This document shows positions 28,405 through 38,789 of a DNA stretch of 48,974 nt, in pieces. The number at the start of each line of letters is the position of its first letter. Positions within the stretch are counted from its first letter, which is position 1. A program made the translations under genes and the position numbers. The notes under the pieces were generated by a model. That model was not told the DNA's origin, made no database searches, and saw only the letters and a list, made by a program, of their open reading frames with translations. The stretch lies in the NCBI GenBank assembly GCA_023954255.1, contig JAMLIH010000014.1, forward strand, positions 1 to 48,974, given 5' to 3'. The stretch is from Phyllobacteriaceae bacterium. Lineage in GTDB: Bacteria > Pseudomonadota > Alphaproteobacteria > Rhizobiales > Rhizobiaceae.

Positions 28405-29013
28405 TCACTTCGCTGTAACGCCGGCCGACATCAGCAGCCACCGGCCATCACTGTCTTTCCGTCTGTCTGCAAAAGGCAGGCTGTCGCGGGTTTCAAACCC
28501 CCGGCTTTCGTAAAGCCGCACGGCCGGCTCATTGTCGCTTTCGACCACCAGGGACACGCGCGGATACTCACGCTCCCTGCCCCGTACCAGACAGGCATCG
28601 AGCAATTGCCCGGCAATCCCCCTGCCTCGGACCGCCGGATAGACGCCCATGCTGTCGATGAACCAGTCGCCTTCCGCGCGGGCAAACAGTTCGAACACCG
28701 GAACGAAGGCCGGAAAAGTGCTCTTGAAATCATCCACGGCATCTTCGCCGTTTTCGACTTCGTAGCCGGTGCATCCACCGATGATCCGGCCGTCTTCCTC
28801 TGCCACCAACGCATTCGACCAGCCGAAAACCGCGTTCTGATCGGCAAACCGCTCCCGGGCAAAGCTCAGCGGGTCCTCCGCCTCGCCCCGCTCGACAGCC
28901 CGCTGCCAGAAGGCAAGCGAAAGCCCGTGACTTGCCATGTTGTCGATAATGGCAAGATCGGCGGCATCGCTGCGTCCGGCAGGCCGGATCGTGATTGCGT
29001 CTTTGCCTGTCAT
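28405..29013 (-). CDS. GNAT-family N-acetyltransferase
   Basis: 202 aa protein of the GCN5-related acetyltransferase fold. The acetyl-CoA-binding motif A is visible as VYPAVRGRGIAGQLLDAC (Q/RxxGxG/A type), preceded by the DSMGV beta strand and followed by LVVESDNEPAVRLYESRGFE, the usual motif B. The substrate cannot be inferred. It lies between pdhC and lpdA but has no evident link with them. Confidence 0.9.
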   Translation of the reverse strand: MTGKDAITIRPAGRSDAADLAIIDNMASHGLSLAFWQRAVERGEAEDPLSFARERFADQNAVFGWSNALVAEEDGRIIGGCTGYEVENGEDAVDDFKSTFPAFVPVFELFARAEGDWFIDSMGVYPAVRGRGIAGQLLDACLVRGREREYPRVSLVVESDNEPAVRLYESRGFETRDSLPFADRRKDSDGRWLLMSAGVTAK

Positions 29014-29064
29014 CGCCTATCAGCTATTTCCAATGACGCTTCGTAATGGGACCCGGAAACCGGC

Positions 29065-29355
29065 ATGGAACCGCTTCTTTCGCTCATATCCCTGTCCAAC
29101 ATCCTGGAACTGCCCGCTCTGGTCATGGTTCCCGGACTGCTCATCATCATCCTGCTTCTCGCCCGCGGCGTGCGAGCCTTCCTGACGCTCAGGATCGTTC
29201 GCGCCTTTTCCAGCCTGGTCATGGCCTTCGTGGTCGCCGTCATCCTTTCCCAGGCAGGCTCCGCCATCGTACAGCTGCTCGGGCTCGAGGATGAACCCGC
29301 CCAGCAGTCGTCGGTCACACCAGCATCCCCATCGGGCTCTCGATATAGGCTTTGA
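29065..29355 (+). CDS. Small predicted membrane protein, convergent with pdhC
   Basis: 96 aa with two strongly hydrophobic segments ([20 protein letters not shown] and [19 protein letters not shown]) joined by a short basic loop, then a polar tail. It fills the gap between the divergent GNAT gene and pdhC, and its last 41 bases overlap the pdhC 3' end on the other strand. The membrane-protein composition is hard to explain as a chance frame, but no family is recognised and the ribosome-binding site is weak. Confidence 0.5.
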   Translation: MEPLLSLISLSNILELPALVMVPGLLIIILLLARGVRAFLTLRIVRAFSSLVMAFVVAVILSQAGSAIVQLLGLEDEPAQQSSVTPASPSGSRYRL

Positions 29356-30667
29356 AGGCAGCCAGCAGCTGCGCACCGAGCGCGCCGTCGACGCAGCGGT
29401 GGTCGGTTGAAAGCGTCACGGTCATCACCGTGGCAACCTGAACGCTGCCATCCTTCACCACCGGGCGCTGTTCACCGGCACCGACCGCCAGAATGGTGGC
29501 GTGCGGCGGGTTGACCACGGCCGAGAAGTTGGACACGCCCATCATGCCCATGTTGGAGACGGCGGTCGTGCCGCCCTGATATTCCTCGGGCTTGAGCTTC
29601 CGGTCCTTCGCCCGTGCGCCCATGTCCTTCATCTCGTTGGAGATTGCTGAAAGCGTCTTCTCTTCGGCGCGGCGCACGATCGGCGTGATCAGCCCGCCGG
29701 GGATCGACACGGCAACGCCCACATCGGCATGCTTGTGCATGACCATGTTGTCGTCGGTCCAGGAGACGTTGGCATCCGGCACGTCGCGCAGCGCCAGCGC
29801 CAGCGCCTTGATGATCATGTCGTTGACCGACAGCTTGTAGGCGGGTTTCTCGCCAATCATCGGCGCAGCCTTGTTCAACTCGCCGCGCAGCTTCAGCAGT
29901 GCATCCAGTTCGCAATCGACGGAAACGTAGAAATGCGGAATGGTCTGCTTGGCCTCGGTCAGGCGCCTGGCGATGGTCTTGCGCATGTTGTCATGCTTGA
30001 CCAGTTCGTAGGAGCCTTCCTCGAACAGTTGCAGCACCTGATCGGCCGACATGGCGGGCGCCGAGGCAGCTTTTGGAGCCTCTGCGGTTGCGGCTGCTGG
30101 CGTTGCTGCCGCCTTGCCGGTGCCGCCTGCAATGGCAGCTTCCACATCGCGCTTCACCACCCTTCCATGGGGGCCGGAACCACCGATGGCGCTGATATCC
30201 AGTCCGGCATCCTTCGCGATGCGGCGGGCCAGCGGAGAAGAGAAGACGCGCTCGCCACCCGTTGTGGCGGCTGGCGCTGCTGCGGCTGGTGCCGGTGTCG
30301 CCGCTGCCTGGGCGGCAGGCGCCGGTGACGGCGCTGCGGCAGGTGCGGGCTTTTCCCCGGCCGGCGCGGGTGCCGGTGCTGGCCCGCCGGGACTCGCGCC
30401 CTTGGCAGCTTCTGCGACATCCTCGCCTTCCTCGGCAAGAATGGCGATCACCTCGTTGACCTTGACGGCTTCGGTACCCGCCGCAACGAGAATTTTCGCC
30501 ACTGTGCCCTCGTCGACGGCCTCCACTTCCATGGTTGCCTTGTCGGTCTCGATCTCCGCAATCACGTCGCCTGCGGAGACGTTGTCGCCTTCCTTGACCA
30601 GCCATTTGGCAAGATTGCCCTCCTCCATGGTGGGCGAAAGTGCGGGCATGGTGATGTTGATCGGCAT
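29315..30667 (-). CDS. pdhC: Pyruvate dehydrogenase E2 (dihydrolipoamide acetyltransferase)
   Basis: E2 core of the PDH complex (450 aa). The N-terminal lipoyl domain has the lipoylated Lys in [12 protein letters not shown]. An Ala/Pro-rich linker follows, then an E3/E1-binding domain ([32 protein letters not shown]). The catalytic domain ends with the active-site motif [12 protein letters not shown]. The ATG at 30667 ([17 protein letters not shown]) follows GGGAG. It sits 13 bases after the small DUF5076-like gene and belongs to the pdhA-pdhB operon. Confidence 0.96.
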   Translation of the reverse strand: MPINITMPALSPTMEEGNLAKWLVKEGDNVSAGDVIAEIETDKATMEVEAVDEGTVAKILVAAGTEAVKVNEVIAILAEEGEDVAEAAKGASPGGPAPAPAPAGEKPAPAAAPSPAPAAQAAATPAPAAAAPAATTGGERVFSSPLARRIAKDAGLDISAIGGSGPHGRVVKRDVEAAIAGGTGKAAATPAAATAEAPKAASAPAMSADQVLQLFEEGSYELVKHDNMRKTIARRLTEAKQTIPHFYVSVDCELDALLKLRGELNKAAPMIGEKPAYKLSVNDMIIKALALALRDVPDANVSWTDDNMVMHKHADVGVAVSIPGGLITPIVRRAEEKTLSAISNEMKDMGARAKDRKLKPEEYQGGTTAVSNMGMMGVSNFSAVVNPPHATILAVGAGEQRPVVKDGSVQVATVMTVTLSTDHRCVDGALGAQLLAAFKAYIESPMGMLV

Positions 30668-30680
30668 CGTATGGTCTCCC

Positions 30681-30979
30681 TCAGACGGGTAGTGTGTCGT
30701 CATCGATTGGCGCATCGTCGAGATAACGCCCATCGGACATCAGGTGTTTTTTCGTAATCAGTACCCGGCCGTCATCGGCGGGTATGATCTCGGCAAGGCG
30801 TGTCAGGCGGCGGGTTTCCTCGACCGCCTTGATGACGGCTTCCTCAGGCTCGAATTCGCTGTCATAGAGTGCCTCCAGCGCATCCCTGGTCACCGCAAGC
30901 GTGATGCCGCGCCCCTCCATCAGCACGCATTCCGACAGCCGGTCGTATCGCGCGGACTTGATGTTGAGACGCTGGACCA

Positions 30980-30980
<1 letters not shown>
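30681..30980 (-). CDS. Conserved small protein between pdhB and pdhC (DUF5076-like)
   Basis: 99 aa soluble protein starting [13 protein letters not shown]. The ATG shares a base with the TGA stop of the pdhB continuation frame (TGATG), so it is translationally coupled to pdhB. It is acidic at the C-terminus ([13 protein letters not shown]) and rich in helix formers. I believe it corresponds to the DUF5076 proteins found inside rhizobial PDH operons, but that name is from memory and could be wrong. No catalytic motif is visible. Its position suggests a role tied to PDH assembly or regulation. Confidence 0.7.
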
Positions 30981-32376
<1,396 letters not shown>

Positions 32377-32388
32377 CGCACGTCTCCC

Positions 32389-33447
32389 TTACAAGATGAT
32401 GTCGGTGTAAAGCTCGGACTCGTCCGGCTGCGGATCGTTCTGGGCGAAGTCGGCGGCCTTGGCGACGATGTCGCGGATTTCCTTGTCGACCGCCTTCAGA
32501 TCGTCTTCCGTCGCCTGCTTCGCCTCGATCAGCCGCATCTTGACCTGCTCGATGGGGTCGTGCTCTGCGCGCATCTTCTGGACCTCGTCCTTGGAGCGGT
32601 ATTTCGCCGGGTCGGACATGGAATGGCCGCGATAGCGGTAGGTCTGCATTTCCAGGATGATCGGCCCCTCACCCGAGCGGCACCAGGCCGCCGCAACGTC
32701 GGCGGCAGCCTTGACCGCGCGCACATCCATGCCGTCGACCTGCATGCCGGGAATGTTGAAGGCACCGCCGCGCTGGGCGAAATCGGTCTGTGCCGAAGCC
32801 CGGCTTACCGATGTGCCCATGGCATAACGGTTGTTCTCGATGACATAGATGACCGGCAGCCGCCAGAGTTCGGCCATGTTGAAGCTCTCATAGACCTGAC
32901 CCTGGTTTGCCGCGCCGTCCCCGAAATAGGTCACGGAGACCTTGCCGTTGTCACGGTACTTGTTGGCGAAGGCCAGTCCCGTGCCGAGCGGAACCTGGGC
33001 GCCGACGATGCCGTGGCCGCCATAGAAATTCTTCTCCTTGGAGAACATGTGCATGGAGCCGCCCTTGCCCTTGGAATAGCCGCCCCGGCGTCCGGTCAGT
33101 TCCGCCATGACACCGGCCGGATCCATGCCGCAGGCAAGCATGTGGCCGTGGTCGCGATAGCTGGTGATGATCTGGTCGCCGTCTTCCAGCGCCATCTGAA
33201 CGCCGGTGACGACCGCTTCCTGACCGATATAAAGGTGGCAGAAACCGCCGATATGCCCCATGCCGTAAAGCTGGCCGGCCTTTTCCTCGAAACGGCGGAT
33301 CAGCAGCATCTCGCGATAGGCCGCAAGATCCTGTTCCCTGGAGAATTTCTCCGGTTTCGGCGCGACCATCTTGGTCGGCGAATCCTTTGTCGTGGGGGTC
33401 TGCTTGAGTTTCGGCGCTTTCAGCACCCGTGCCGGTTTGGCAGCCAT
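32389..33447 (-). CDS. pdhA: Pyruvate dehydrogenase E1 alpha
   Basis: E1-alpha subunit (352 aa) binding thiamine pyrophosphate and decarboxylating pyruvate with PdhB. The TPP motif runs from FGDGAANQGQ to the ENN in VIENNRYAMG, and the phosphorylation-loop equivalent YRYRGHSMSDPA is present. The N-terminal ~35 residues are basic and Pro/Lys-rich. First gene of the pdhA-pdhB-(small ORF)-pdhC operon, 12 bases before pdhB. The 431-base region upstream should hold the operon promoter. Confidence 0.96.
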   Translation of the reverse strand: MAAKPARVLKAPKLKQTPTTKDSPTKMVAPKPEKFSREQDLAAYREMLLIRRFEEKAGQLYGMGHIGGFCHLYIGQEAVVTGVQMALEDGDQIITSYRDHGHMLACGMDPAGVMAELTGRRGGYSKGKGGSMHMFSKEKNFYGGHGIVGAQVPLGTGLAFANKYRDNGKVSVTYFGDGAANQGQVYESFNMAELWRLPVIYVIENNRYAMGTSVSRASAQTDFAQRGGAFNIPGMQVDGMDVRAVKAAADVAAAWCRSGEGPIILEMQTYRYRGHSMSDPAKYRSKDEVQKMRAEHDPIEQVKMRLIEAKQATEDDLKAVDKEIRDIVAKAADFAQNDPQPDESELYTDIIL

Positions 33448-33878
33448 CTTGTTCTCCCGATCCGATCCAACAAGCTGAAGGAAGGATTGCCGAAAAACCG
33501 GCCGAATGCCATCCCGTGCCTGTTGGCCAAAAGCCTGTGATCTTCAGGAAGACACCTCCGGCGGTCCCTGTGACGGGCCGACGGCTTCTCCTCCCGATGC
33601 TTCCGGTCCCGTCCGGAAGACTAGTTGCGATCAATCGTGATCAACACCATTCATTCTCATTCAACTTGCGGCAACAATCAACCACAGTTTTCGCAGGGCT
33701 GCTATTAGTCTAACTGCCTATTTTTGCGCAATATTTCCAATATTAACTGAATTCAGGTTAATACATCGAATTAACAATACAGCCTCAGGCATTGCGGCAC
33801 ATGGCGGCAACGCCCTGCCGGGCTGCTACACCGGCAGCAAGTCCCGACAACGGTAAGGCACCGGCGGCCCCTGTCAAA
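33448..33878. other. Intergenic region upstream of the PDH operon
   Basis: No gene is seen in these 431 bases. It contains a 7-bp hairpin in the predicted pdhA leader (33600-33619), a directly repeated GATCAA spaced 10 bases apart (33629-33634 and 33639-33644), and an AT-rich block with a near-palindrome, TTAAC to GGTTAA, at 33743-33761. These are plausible regulatory elements of the PDH operon, but none matches a motif I can name. Confidence 0.5.
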
Positions 33879-34187
33879 TCAATAGAAAATGACGATCTCG
33901 TTTTCGCCCACATAGCCGAGCTGGCTGCGGGCCACCTCGTCGAGCGCGTCGCGTTCCAGCGTGCCCACGGTGAGCTGGCCGACGCGGTTCTGCAGCCGGC
34001 TGCGCTCGGCGCGCAATTCCTCAAGCTCGCCCTTCAGCCGCTTGGCCTCCTGGCGCATTTCCTCTTTGGTATAGATGCTGTAGCGCCCGGCCTGGGCGTG
34101 ATAGGCAAAATAAACGAGCAGCGAAAGGCACAGGCCTGGCACGATCAGCCCATTTAACCGGCTTTTACGCTTCTGGCGCGTCGACAT
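33879..34187 (-). CDS. Septum formation initiator family protein (DivIC/FtsB-like)
   Basis: 102 aa bitopic membrane protein. A short basic N-terminus (TRQKRKSRL), one transmembrane segment (LIVPGLCLSLLVYFAYHA) and a coiled coil (EEMRQEAKRLKGELEELRAERSRLQNRV, residues about 42-70) match FtsB/DivIC. It is expected to link FtsQ and FtsL in the divisome. The final EIVIFY is typical of alphaproteobacterial members. It stands upstream of the PDH operon on the same strand, as in many Rhizobiales. Confidence 0.9.
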   Translation of the reverse strand: MSTRQKRKSRLNGLIVPGLCLSLLVYFAYHAQAGRYSIYTKEEMRQEAKRLKGELEELRAERSRLQNRVGQLTVGTLERDALDEVARSQLGYVGENEIVIFY

Positions 34188-34357
34188 GAAGAAATTTCCC
34201 GAATACGCTGGGAGACTGAAACAGGCCCAGCCTAGGCAAACAGGCTTAAGGAAGGGTTTATTGCCGCAGCGGTAGAAAATGTACCGGCCGCCATCAGATC
34301 GCTCGAAAGTGGATGAAAGTTACCTAAATCGTTACCATTTTGTGGGTAAGGTGAGTT

Positions 34358-35581
34358 ATGGCGTGGTATTCGTATCTAAGGCGCGGCGAAAATGGCGCTT
34401 CCGCTTTGCGGGAAGGCAGTGAACTGGAACAGTCCCGTTCACAGTCCCTGTCCATGGCCGATCAGCCGTTGCTGGCCGTTGCCGGTGGTCCGGACGGCGA
34501 TGGACACCCTGCTGAAAATACGCCTGCCGCCGAAAACAAGCCGGCCAATGACGAACCGGCAGCCGGGGTTGGCGAAGCCCCGTCGATCGACACCCCCCCT
34601 TCCCTTTCCGGACTGGTCATGGAGCCGGGAGCCCGGGACCCGCATCCTGCAGGCCATCACCGTGTTGGCGGGGTTGCGCTCGCGCTTGGTGGCGGCGTTG
34701 CCAAGGGCTGGGCCCATATCGGCGTCCTGAGGGCGGTTGAGGAATACGGCCTGCCGGTGAAGATGATTGCCGGCACATCCATCGGCGCCCTCGTGGGCGG
34801 CGCCTACCTGTCTGGCGCGATGGACGAACTGGAAACCTTTGCCCGCTCGCTGACCAAATCCAATGTGGTACGCTATCTCGATTTCACCCTGCGCGGCAGC
34901 GGCCTGATTTCCGGGGCAAGGCTGGCCGCCCGCATGGAAGAACACATGTCGGAGGTTTCCATCGAGGAACTCTCCCGTCCCTTCGTCGCCGTTGCCACCG
35001 ACATTCAGAGCGGTCACGAAGTCTGGCTTTCAGACGGACCCATCGTTCCTGCAATCAGGGCTTCCTATGCCCTGCCCGGCGTCTTTACCCCCGTGCAGCA
35101 TGGTGGCCGCCAGCTTGTCGACGGCGCACTGGTCAATCCGGTACCGGTTTCCGTCTGCCGGGCCTACGAACCGGATATCGTCATTGCCGTCAATCTGGCC
35201 GGCACCAGCTTTGGCAAGGGGACGGTCATCCGCCAGTCCCATTATGGTCACATCGAGGATGCGTTGACGGAAAACGTCAACTCCCAGGCCGCCTCGTGGT
35301 TCTCCTTCATGCATTCACGCGAGAAAGCCACGCCGCGCGAAAACCGTCTCGGCGTCACCTCGGTGATGGTGGAAGCATTCAACATCATCCAGGACCGCAT
35401 CGCGCGTGCAAGGCTCGCCGGCGATCCGCCCGACTTCACCATCCGTCCGAAGCTCGGTGAAATCGGCCTGATCGACTTTCACAAGGCGGACGAAGCGATC
35501 CGTCTCGGCTACGACGAGATGATGATGCGGCTGCGCGAACTGGAAGACCAGGGCGTGCTCGACCAGATCGTCAGCCTTTAG
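34358..35581 (+). CDS. Patatin-like phospholipase (RssA-type)
   Basis: 407 aa serine hydrolase of the patatin family. The oxyanion-hole segment LGGGVAKGWAHIGVL (about residues 110-124), the nucleophile motif GTSIG and the catalytic Asp in DGALVNPVPV are intact, so it should be an active acyl hydrolase. The first ~105 residues are polar and low in complexity (Pro, Ala, Glu) and probably disordered. ATG 34358 follows GGTGAG. It is divergent from divIC and ends 14 bases from the convergent CBS gene. Substrate unknown. Confidence 0.92.
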   Translation: MAWYSYLRRGENGASALREGSELEQSRSQSLSMADQPLLAVAGGPDGDGHPAENTPAAENKPANDEPAAGVGEAPSIDTPPSLSGLVMEPGARDPHPAGHHRVGGVALALGGGVAKGWAHIGVLRAVEEYGLPVKMIAGTSIGALVGGAYLSGAMDELETFARSLTKSNVVRYLDFTLRGSGLISGARLAARMEEHMSEVSIEELSRPFVAVATDIQSGHEVWLSDGPIVPAIRASYALPGVFTPVQHGGRQLVDGALVNPVPVSVCRAYEPDIVIAVNLAGTSFGKGTVIRQSHYGHIEDALTENVNSQAASWFSFMHSREKATPRENRLGVTSVMVEAFNIIQDRIARARLAGDPPDFTIRPKLGEIGLIDFHKADEAIRLGYDEMMMRLRELEDQGVLDQIVSL

Positions 35582-35595
35582 GTTCCCGGCAAGCT

Positions 35596-36024
35596 CTATC
35601 CGGCAATATACTGCTTGAGGTCGGCAGCCTCGCGCTCCGCCTGCTCGATCTTGTGCTTGACCACGTCGCCGATCGAGACGATGCCGATCAGATTTCCGCC
35701 CTCGATTACCGGGATGTGCCGGAACTTGTGACGGGTCATGATCCCCATCACCTCGTCAATCGTGCTTTGCCGGTCGCAGGACACCACCTTTTTCGTCATG
35801 CACACCGAAATCGGTTCATCGAGAGCAGCGCCGCCCCTTGCAGCGACCTGTCGCACGATATCGCGTTCCGAAACGATACCGCAGACCTTTTCGCCGCCCT
35901 CGAGGATGACGATGGCGCCAATCCGGTTGTCGGCAAGCGTCTTTGAAACGGCACCGAGCGGTGCATCCGGACCGGCGGTTATGACGTTGGTGCCCTTGTC
36001 GGCGAGAATGGATGATATGTTCAT
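35596..36024 (-). CDS. CBS-domain pair protein
   Basis: 142 aa, essentially two CBS domains. The first covers about residues 8-65 (DAPLGAVSKTLADNRIGAIVIL, then GIVSERDIVRQVA), and the second covers about 75-128 (RQSTIDEVMGIMTRHKFRHIPV, then GIVSIGDVVKH). Such stand-alone Bateman modules usually bind adenine nucleotides and regulate unknown partners. ATG 36024 is preceded by a strong GGAGGT, and an upstream in-frame extension is rejected. A short repeat of CCATTGCA lies just upstream (36064-36083). Confidence 0.92.
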   Translation of the reverse strand: MNISSILADKGTNVITAGPDAPLGAVSKTLADNRIGAIVILEGGEKVCGIVSERDIVRQVAARGGAALDEPISVCMTKKVVSCDRQSTIDEVMGIMTRHKFRHIPVIEGGNLIGIVSIGDVVKHKIEQAEREAADLKQYIAG

Positions 36025-36098
36025 GGTGCGACCTCCTCTCCCGGCATCCGTGCACAGCGGATGCCATTGCACCATTGCACCGTTGAATCGGCAACAAA

Positions 36099-36845
36099 TC
36101 AAGCGGAGATGGCGTTGTTTTTGCGCTCGAACAACGAAAAGCCGAGAATTCCCGCCGCAAATCCGCCGATATGGGCCTGCCAGGCGATGGCGGCATCGGC
36201 CCCCGGGATTGCAGCTGCACCGATTCCGAAGGCCACATTCATTACCATCCAGACGGCAAAGAAGATGACGAATTGCCGGTTGGTGAAGCTTTCGGCGAGC
36301 GACAGCGCCGGTCCGTCATGGCGAAATCCGCGTCCTGTGCCGCGGGCGAGCGGATTGAAGACGAAGCGCATTGCTGCGCCCATATGGCCTGAAACCGCTG
36401 CCGATGCCCCGATCATCGGAATGAAGGCGTCGGGATTGGCGAGGTAATGCGCCAGCGCCCCGCAGGCAGTGGCAAACACGGTCAGCGCCAGAAACCGCAC
36501 CGCGCCGAAGCGCCGCGCCACCGGCGTTCCGAAAGCCAGCATCCAGACAACATTGACGCCCAGATGCACCCAGCTGCCATGCAGCAGGCCGTAGGAAACC
36601 GGCATCCAGAAGGCGGCTTCCGGCACCGGAGCCGTTGCTCCAGCCGGTCCGTACATGGCGGGGATAAAGGCAAACAGCAGGATGAGCTTGGTGTCGGCTG
36701 CCGCCGAAAGAAACAGTTCGCGCACGGCGTGAACGGCGACAAGCGTTAGCGCAAGGGCAGATACGGCCTTTGGCAGGTTGAACACCGGCTCCGTCGGTGA
36801 TGATGCCGGTAGCTCGGGGTAATCTGGTTCGGAAAGGTCGGACAA
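36099..36845 (-). CDS. Rhomboid-family intramembrane serine protease
   Basis: 248 aa with about six membrane segments. The catalytic Ser lies in GASAAVSGHMGAAMRF (rhomboid GxSx motif) and the catalytic His in AWQAHIGGFAAG near the C-terminus. The HLGVNVVWMLAFG span matches the conserved L1/H2 region. The most likely start is TTG at 36845, with GGAG eight bases upstream, since no suitable ATG precedes the first membrane segment. Substrates are unknown. Confidence 0.88.
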   Translation of the reverse strand: MSDLSEPDYPELPASSPTEPVFNLPKAVSALALTLVAVHAVRELFLSAAADTKLILLFAFIPAMYGPAGATAPVPEAAFWMPVSYGLLHGSWVHLGVNVVWMLAFGTPVARRFGAVRFLALTVFATACGALAHYLANPDAFIPMIGASAAVSGHMGAAMRFVFNPLARGTGRGFRHDGPALSLAESFTNRQFVIFFAVWMVMNVAFGIGAAAIPGADAAIAWQAHIGGFAAGILGFSLFERKNNAISA

Positions 36846-37358
36846 GCAGAGCTCCGGGGAAGGAATTGCGCAGGGGCGAGACTGCCGTTGCCGGCCAGTT
36901 CAGTCAATCCGCCGGCAACCAATCCAATGGCGGGAAGGCAACGGTTTGCGGCAGGCCAAAAAAAACCGCCCGGACAAAGCCGGGCGGTGGTCACGTCCCC
37001 CATAATACCCGTCCCACAACGAGTTCGAGGAATACCGAAGTCAGGTTGGACGGAGCAAAAGCATAACCGTCACGTGGATCGCCTTCCTGATCTCATATTC
37101 CACTTGTCCGTGCAATCGAAACCATTTGTTAACCTTAATGCCAAAGCCGCCGGTTCCGGCTTTGCTGTCCACAAGTCATTCCCTTCCGCCTGTCGCCTGC
37201 CCTTGCCGCTCTCTGGCATGATCCCTGCTCCCTTGTGTGCAGACAGCCCGGCAATCCGGCCGGTTGTCCGGCAATGGCACAGCTTTCAGCGCACAACAGG
37301 CGCGTTCCGGCGGTGCCGTGTCACAACGGAAACACTGGTGACGGGAAAGTGTATTGAT
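36846..37358. other. Intergenic region with an orphan minus-strand terminator
   Basis: Divergent gap of 513 bases between the rhomboid and PAS genes. It contains an intrinsic terminator oriented for the minus strand (separate entry) and an 8-bp hairpin CAAAGCCG/CGGCTTTG at 37142-37164. There is no convincing protein gene on either strand; only very short minus-strand frames precede the terminator. A small RNA gene or a long untranslated leader is possible. Confidence 0.5.
36958..36988 (-). terminator. Intrinsic terminator, minus strand
   Basis: The 9-bp perfect stem ACCGCCCGG/CCGGGCGGT (36965-36973 with 36980-36988) has a 6-base loop and is followed on the minus strand by eight consecutive T residues (36965-36958). 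The transcript it ends must start to the right of 36988, where no gene is known. Confidence 0.85.
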
Positions 37359-38027
37359 ATGAGACATGCCGCAACAAGGGAGCTCTTCGGTTACTGGAAC
37401 CGATTGCGGGGACACCGGCATGCGCCACGGCGCGATGAGGTGGAGCCGAGTGATATCCGCCAGCTTCTGTCGGATACCTTCATTCTGGAGGTTTCGGGAA
37501 CGCTGAAAACGGTCAGCTACCGCCTGGCCGGTACAAGAATTTGCGCCATCTTCGGCCGCGAACTGAAGGGCTATGGCTATCTCGGCCACTGGAGCGAGCA
37601 TGACAGCTTCGACATCGCCCGGGTTCTGGCCCGCGTCTACCGCGACTTCGAGCCGATGCTTGTGGTCATGCGCGGCCACACGGAAAGCGGAAGACAGGCT
37701 GATTTCGAAGTCATGCTGCTGCCGCTCGAGCCGATGCCTGATGGCAGCGCCCGCATTATCGGCATTGCCGTGTGCGAGAAGAACCACTACTGGCTCGGCA
37801 CCGAGCCGATTGTCGAATGCGAAATCCGTTCGGCCCGCGGCATCGATCCGGGCATGGAGAAAGCCGCGGACGAAGGCTGGAAGGCCAATCCTGCCCCGCC
37901 GCTTTCGCCGCATCTGATGCCTCCCGGCGGTGAATTCAACCTGATCGAGGTCGCAGGCGAAGGCTCCGTTCTGCCCCAGGCCAGAAAGGTTCGCCATCTC
38001 ACCGTGCATGAGGGCGGCAAGGGCTGA
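37359..38027 (+). CDS. PAS-domain protein (PAS_5 type)
   Basis: 222 aa from ATG 37359, which follows GGGAAAG. The frame is open much further upstream, but that part has no protein character. The motif ELFGYWNRLRGHRHAPRRDEVEPSDI at the N-terminus (split here: LFGYWNRLRG and RRDEVEPSDI) and LSDTFILEV with YRLAGTRICAIFGREL identify the alphaproteobacterial PAS_5 family. No output domain is attached. In relatives it sits directly before a PilZ gene, as here (147 bases), suggesting a shared role in c-di-GMP or envelope signalling. Confidence 0.85.
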   Translation: MRHAATRELFGYWNRLRGHRHAPRRDEVEPSDIRQLLSDTFILEVSGTLKTVSYRLAGTRICAIFGRELKGYGYLGHWSEHDSFDIARVLARVYRDFEPMLVVMRGHTESGRQADFEVMLLPLEPMPDGSARIIGIAVCEKNHYWLGTEPIVECEIRSARGIDPGMEKAADEGWKANPAPPLSPHLMPPGGEFNLIEVAGEGSVLPQARKVRHLTVHEGGKG

Positions 38028-38174
38028 TTGTCGAAAAGCCGACCTTCCGGCATGGGAAGTTGATCTAAACTGCCTGGAAACGCCGGAAAATTACCATTCA
38101 TTAACCAGGTTGCTGCACAGTTCGGGAAAGCGGTTTTTGCCGATTCCCGTTCTGCTTTCAGTATCAGCCTGGTC

Positions 38175-38789
38175 ATGAGTGCATTTGCCAAAAAAGAGAT
38201 AGAGCCTTTCCTGAGCGACACCGAACGAGAGTTCTCGCGTGTCGACCTGACGCTTTTTGGCCGTTTCATGCTTGAGAACCGGCAGGAATATCCCTGCCAG
38301 ATCCTCAACATGTCACCGGGAAGCGCTGCGCTGATTGCACCCGTCTCCGGCTCCGTCGGTGAGCGGGTCATTGCCTATGTCGATCATGTCGGCCGGCTCG
38401 AGGGCAAGATACTGCGCCTGGTCGATGGCGGTTTCGCCATGAGTGTCAACGCAACCGAGCGCAAGCGCGACAAGCTGGCCGCCAAGCTGACATGGCTTGC
38501 CAACCGCCACGAACTCAACCTGCCGGAAGACCGCCGCCACGAGCGCATCACGCCGCGCAATCCCGCCGGCATCATCAAGCTGGAGGACGGCAGGGTCTAT
38601 CAGGCGCGCATCATCGACCTTTCGCTTTCCGGCGCTGCGCTGGAACTCAACGTCAAGCCGGCCATCGGCACGGTGCTTTGGCTCGGCAGGATGCGTGGAA
38701 GGGTCGTGCGCCACTTCGACGAGGGCGTGGCAATCGAGTTTGCCATCGTCCAGACACGCGACTCCCTCGACGAGTATTTTGGCCGCTAG
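38175..38789 (+). CDS. Tandem PilZ-domain protein
   Basis: 204 aa with two PilZ-like domains. The second (about residues 115-195) has the c-di-GMP signatures RRHER (RxxxR) and DLSLSG (DxSxxG). The first (about 15-95) is degenerate, with NMSPGS in place of the second motif, so probably only one domain binds the ligand. It follows the PAS_5 gene. The TAG stop at 38787-38789 lies inside the left terminal repeat of a MITE-like element, so insertion may have altered the C-terminus. Confidence 0.9.
   Translation: MSAFAKKEIEPFLSDTEREFSRVDLTLFGRFMLENRQEYPCQILNMSPGSAALIAPVSGSVGERVIAYVDHVGRLEGKILRLVDGGFAMSVNATERKRDKLAAKLTWLANRHELNLPEDRRHERITPRNPAGIIKLEDGRVYQARIIDLSLSGAALELNVKPAIGTVLWLGRMRGRVVRHFDEGVAIEFAIVQTRDSLDEYFGR

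Noticed and set aside
37129-37140. CtrA-like TTAACCTTAA sequence upstream of the PAS gene
   Set aside because: The spacing between half-sites is 2 bases rather than the 7 expected for CtrA boxes; similar near-matches at 33743 and 38092 also have wrong spacing.
36888-37358. N-terminal extension of the PAS_5 protein
   Set aside because: The frame is open but the extension is Pro/Arg/Gly-rich without family similarity, it crosses a terminator hairpin, and ATG 37359 has a ribosome-binding site.
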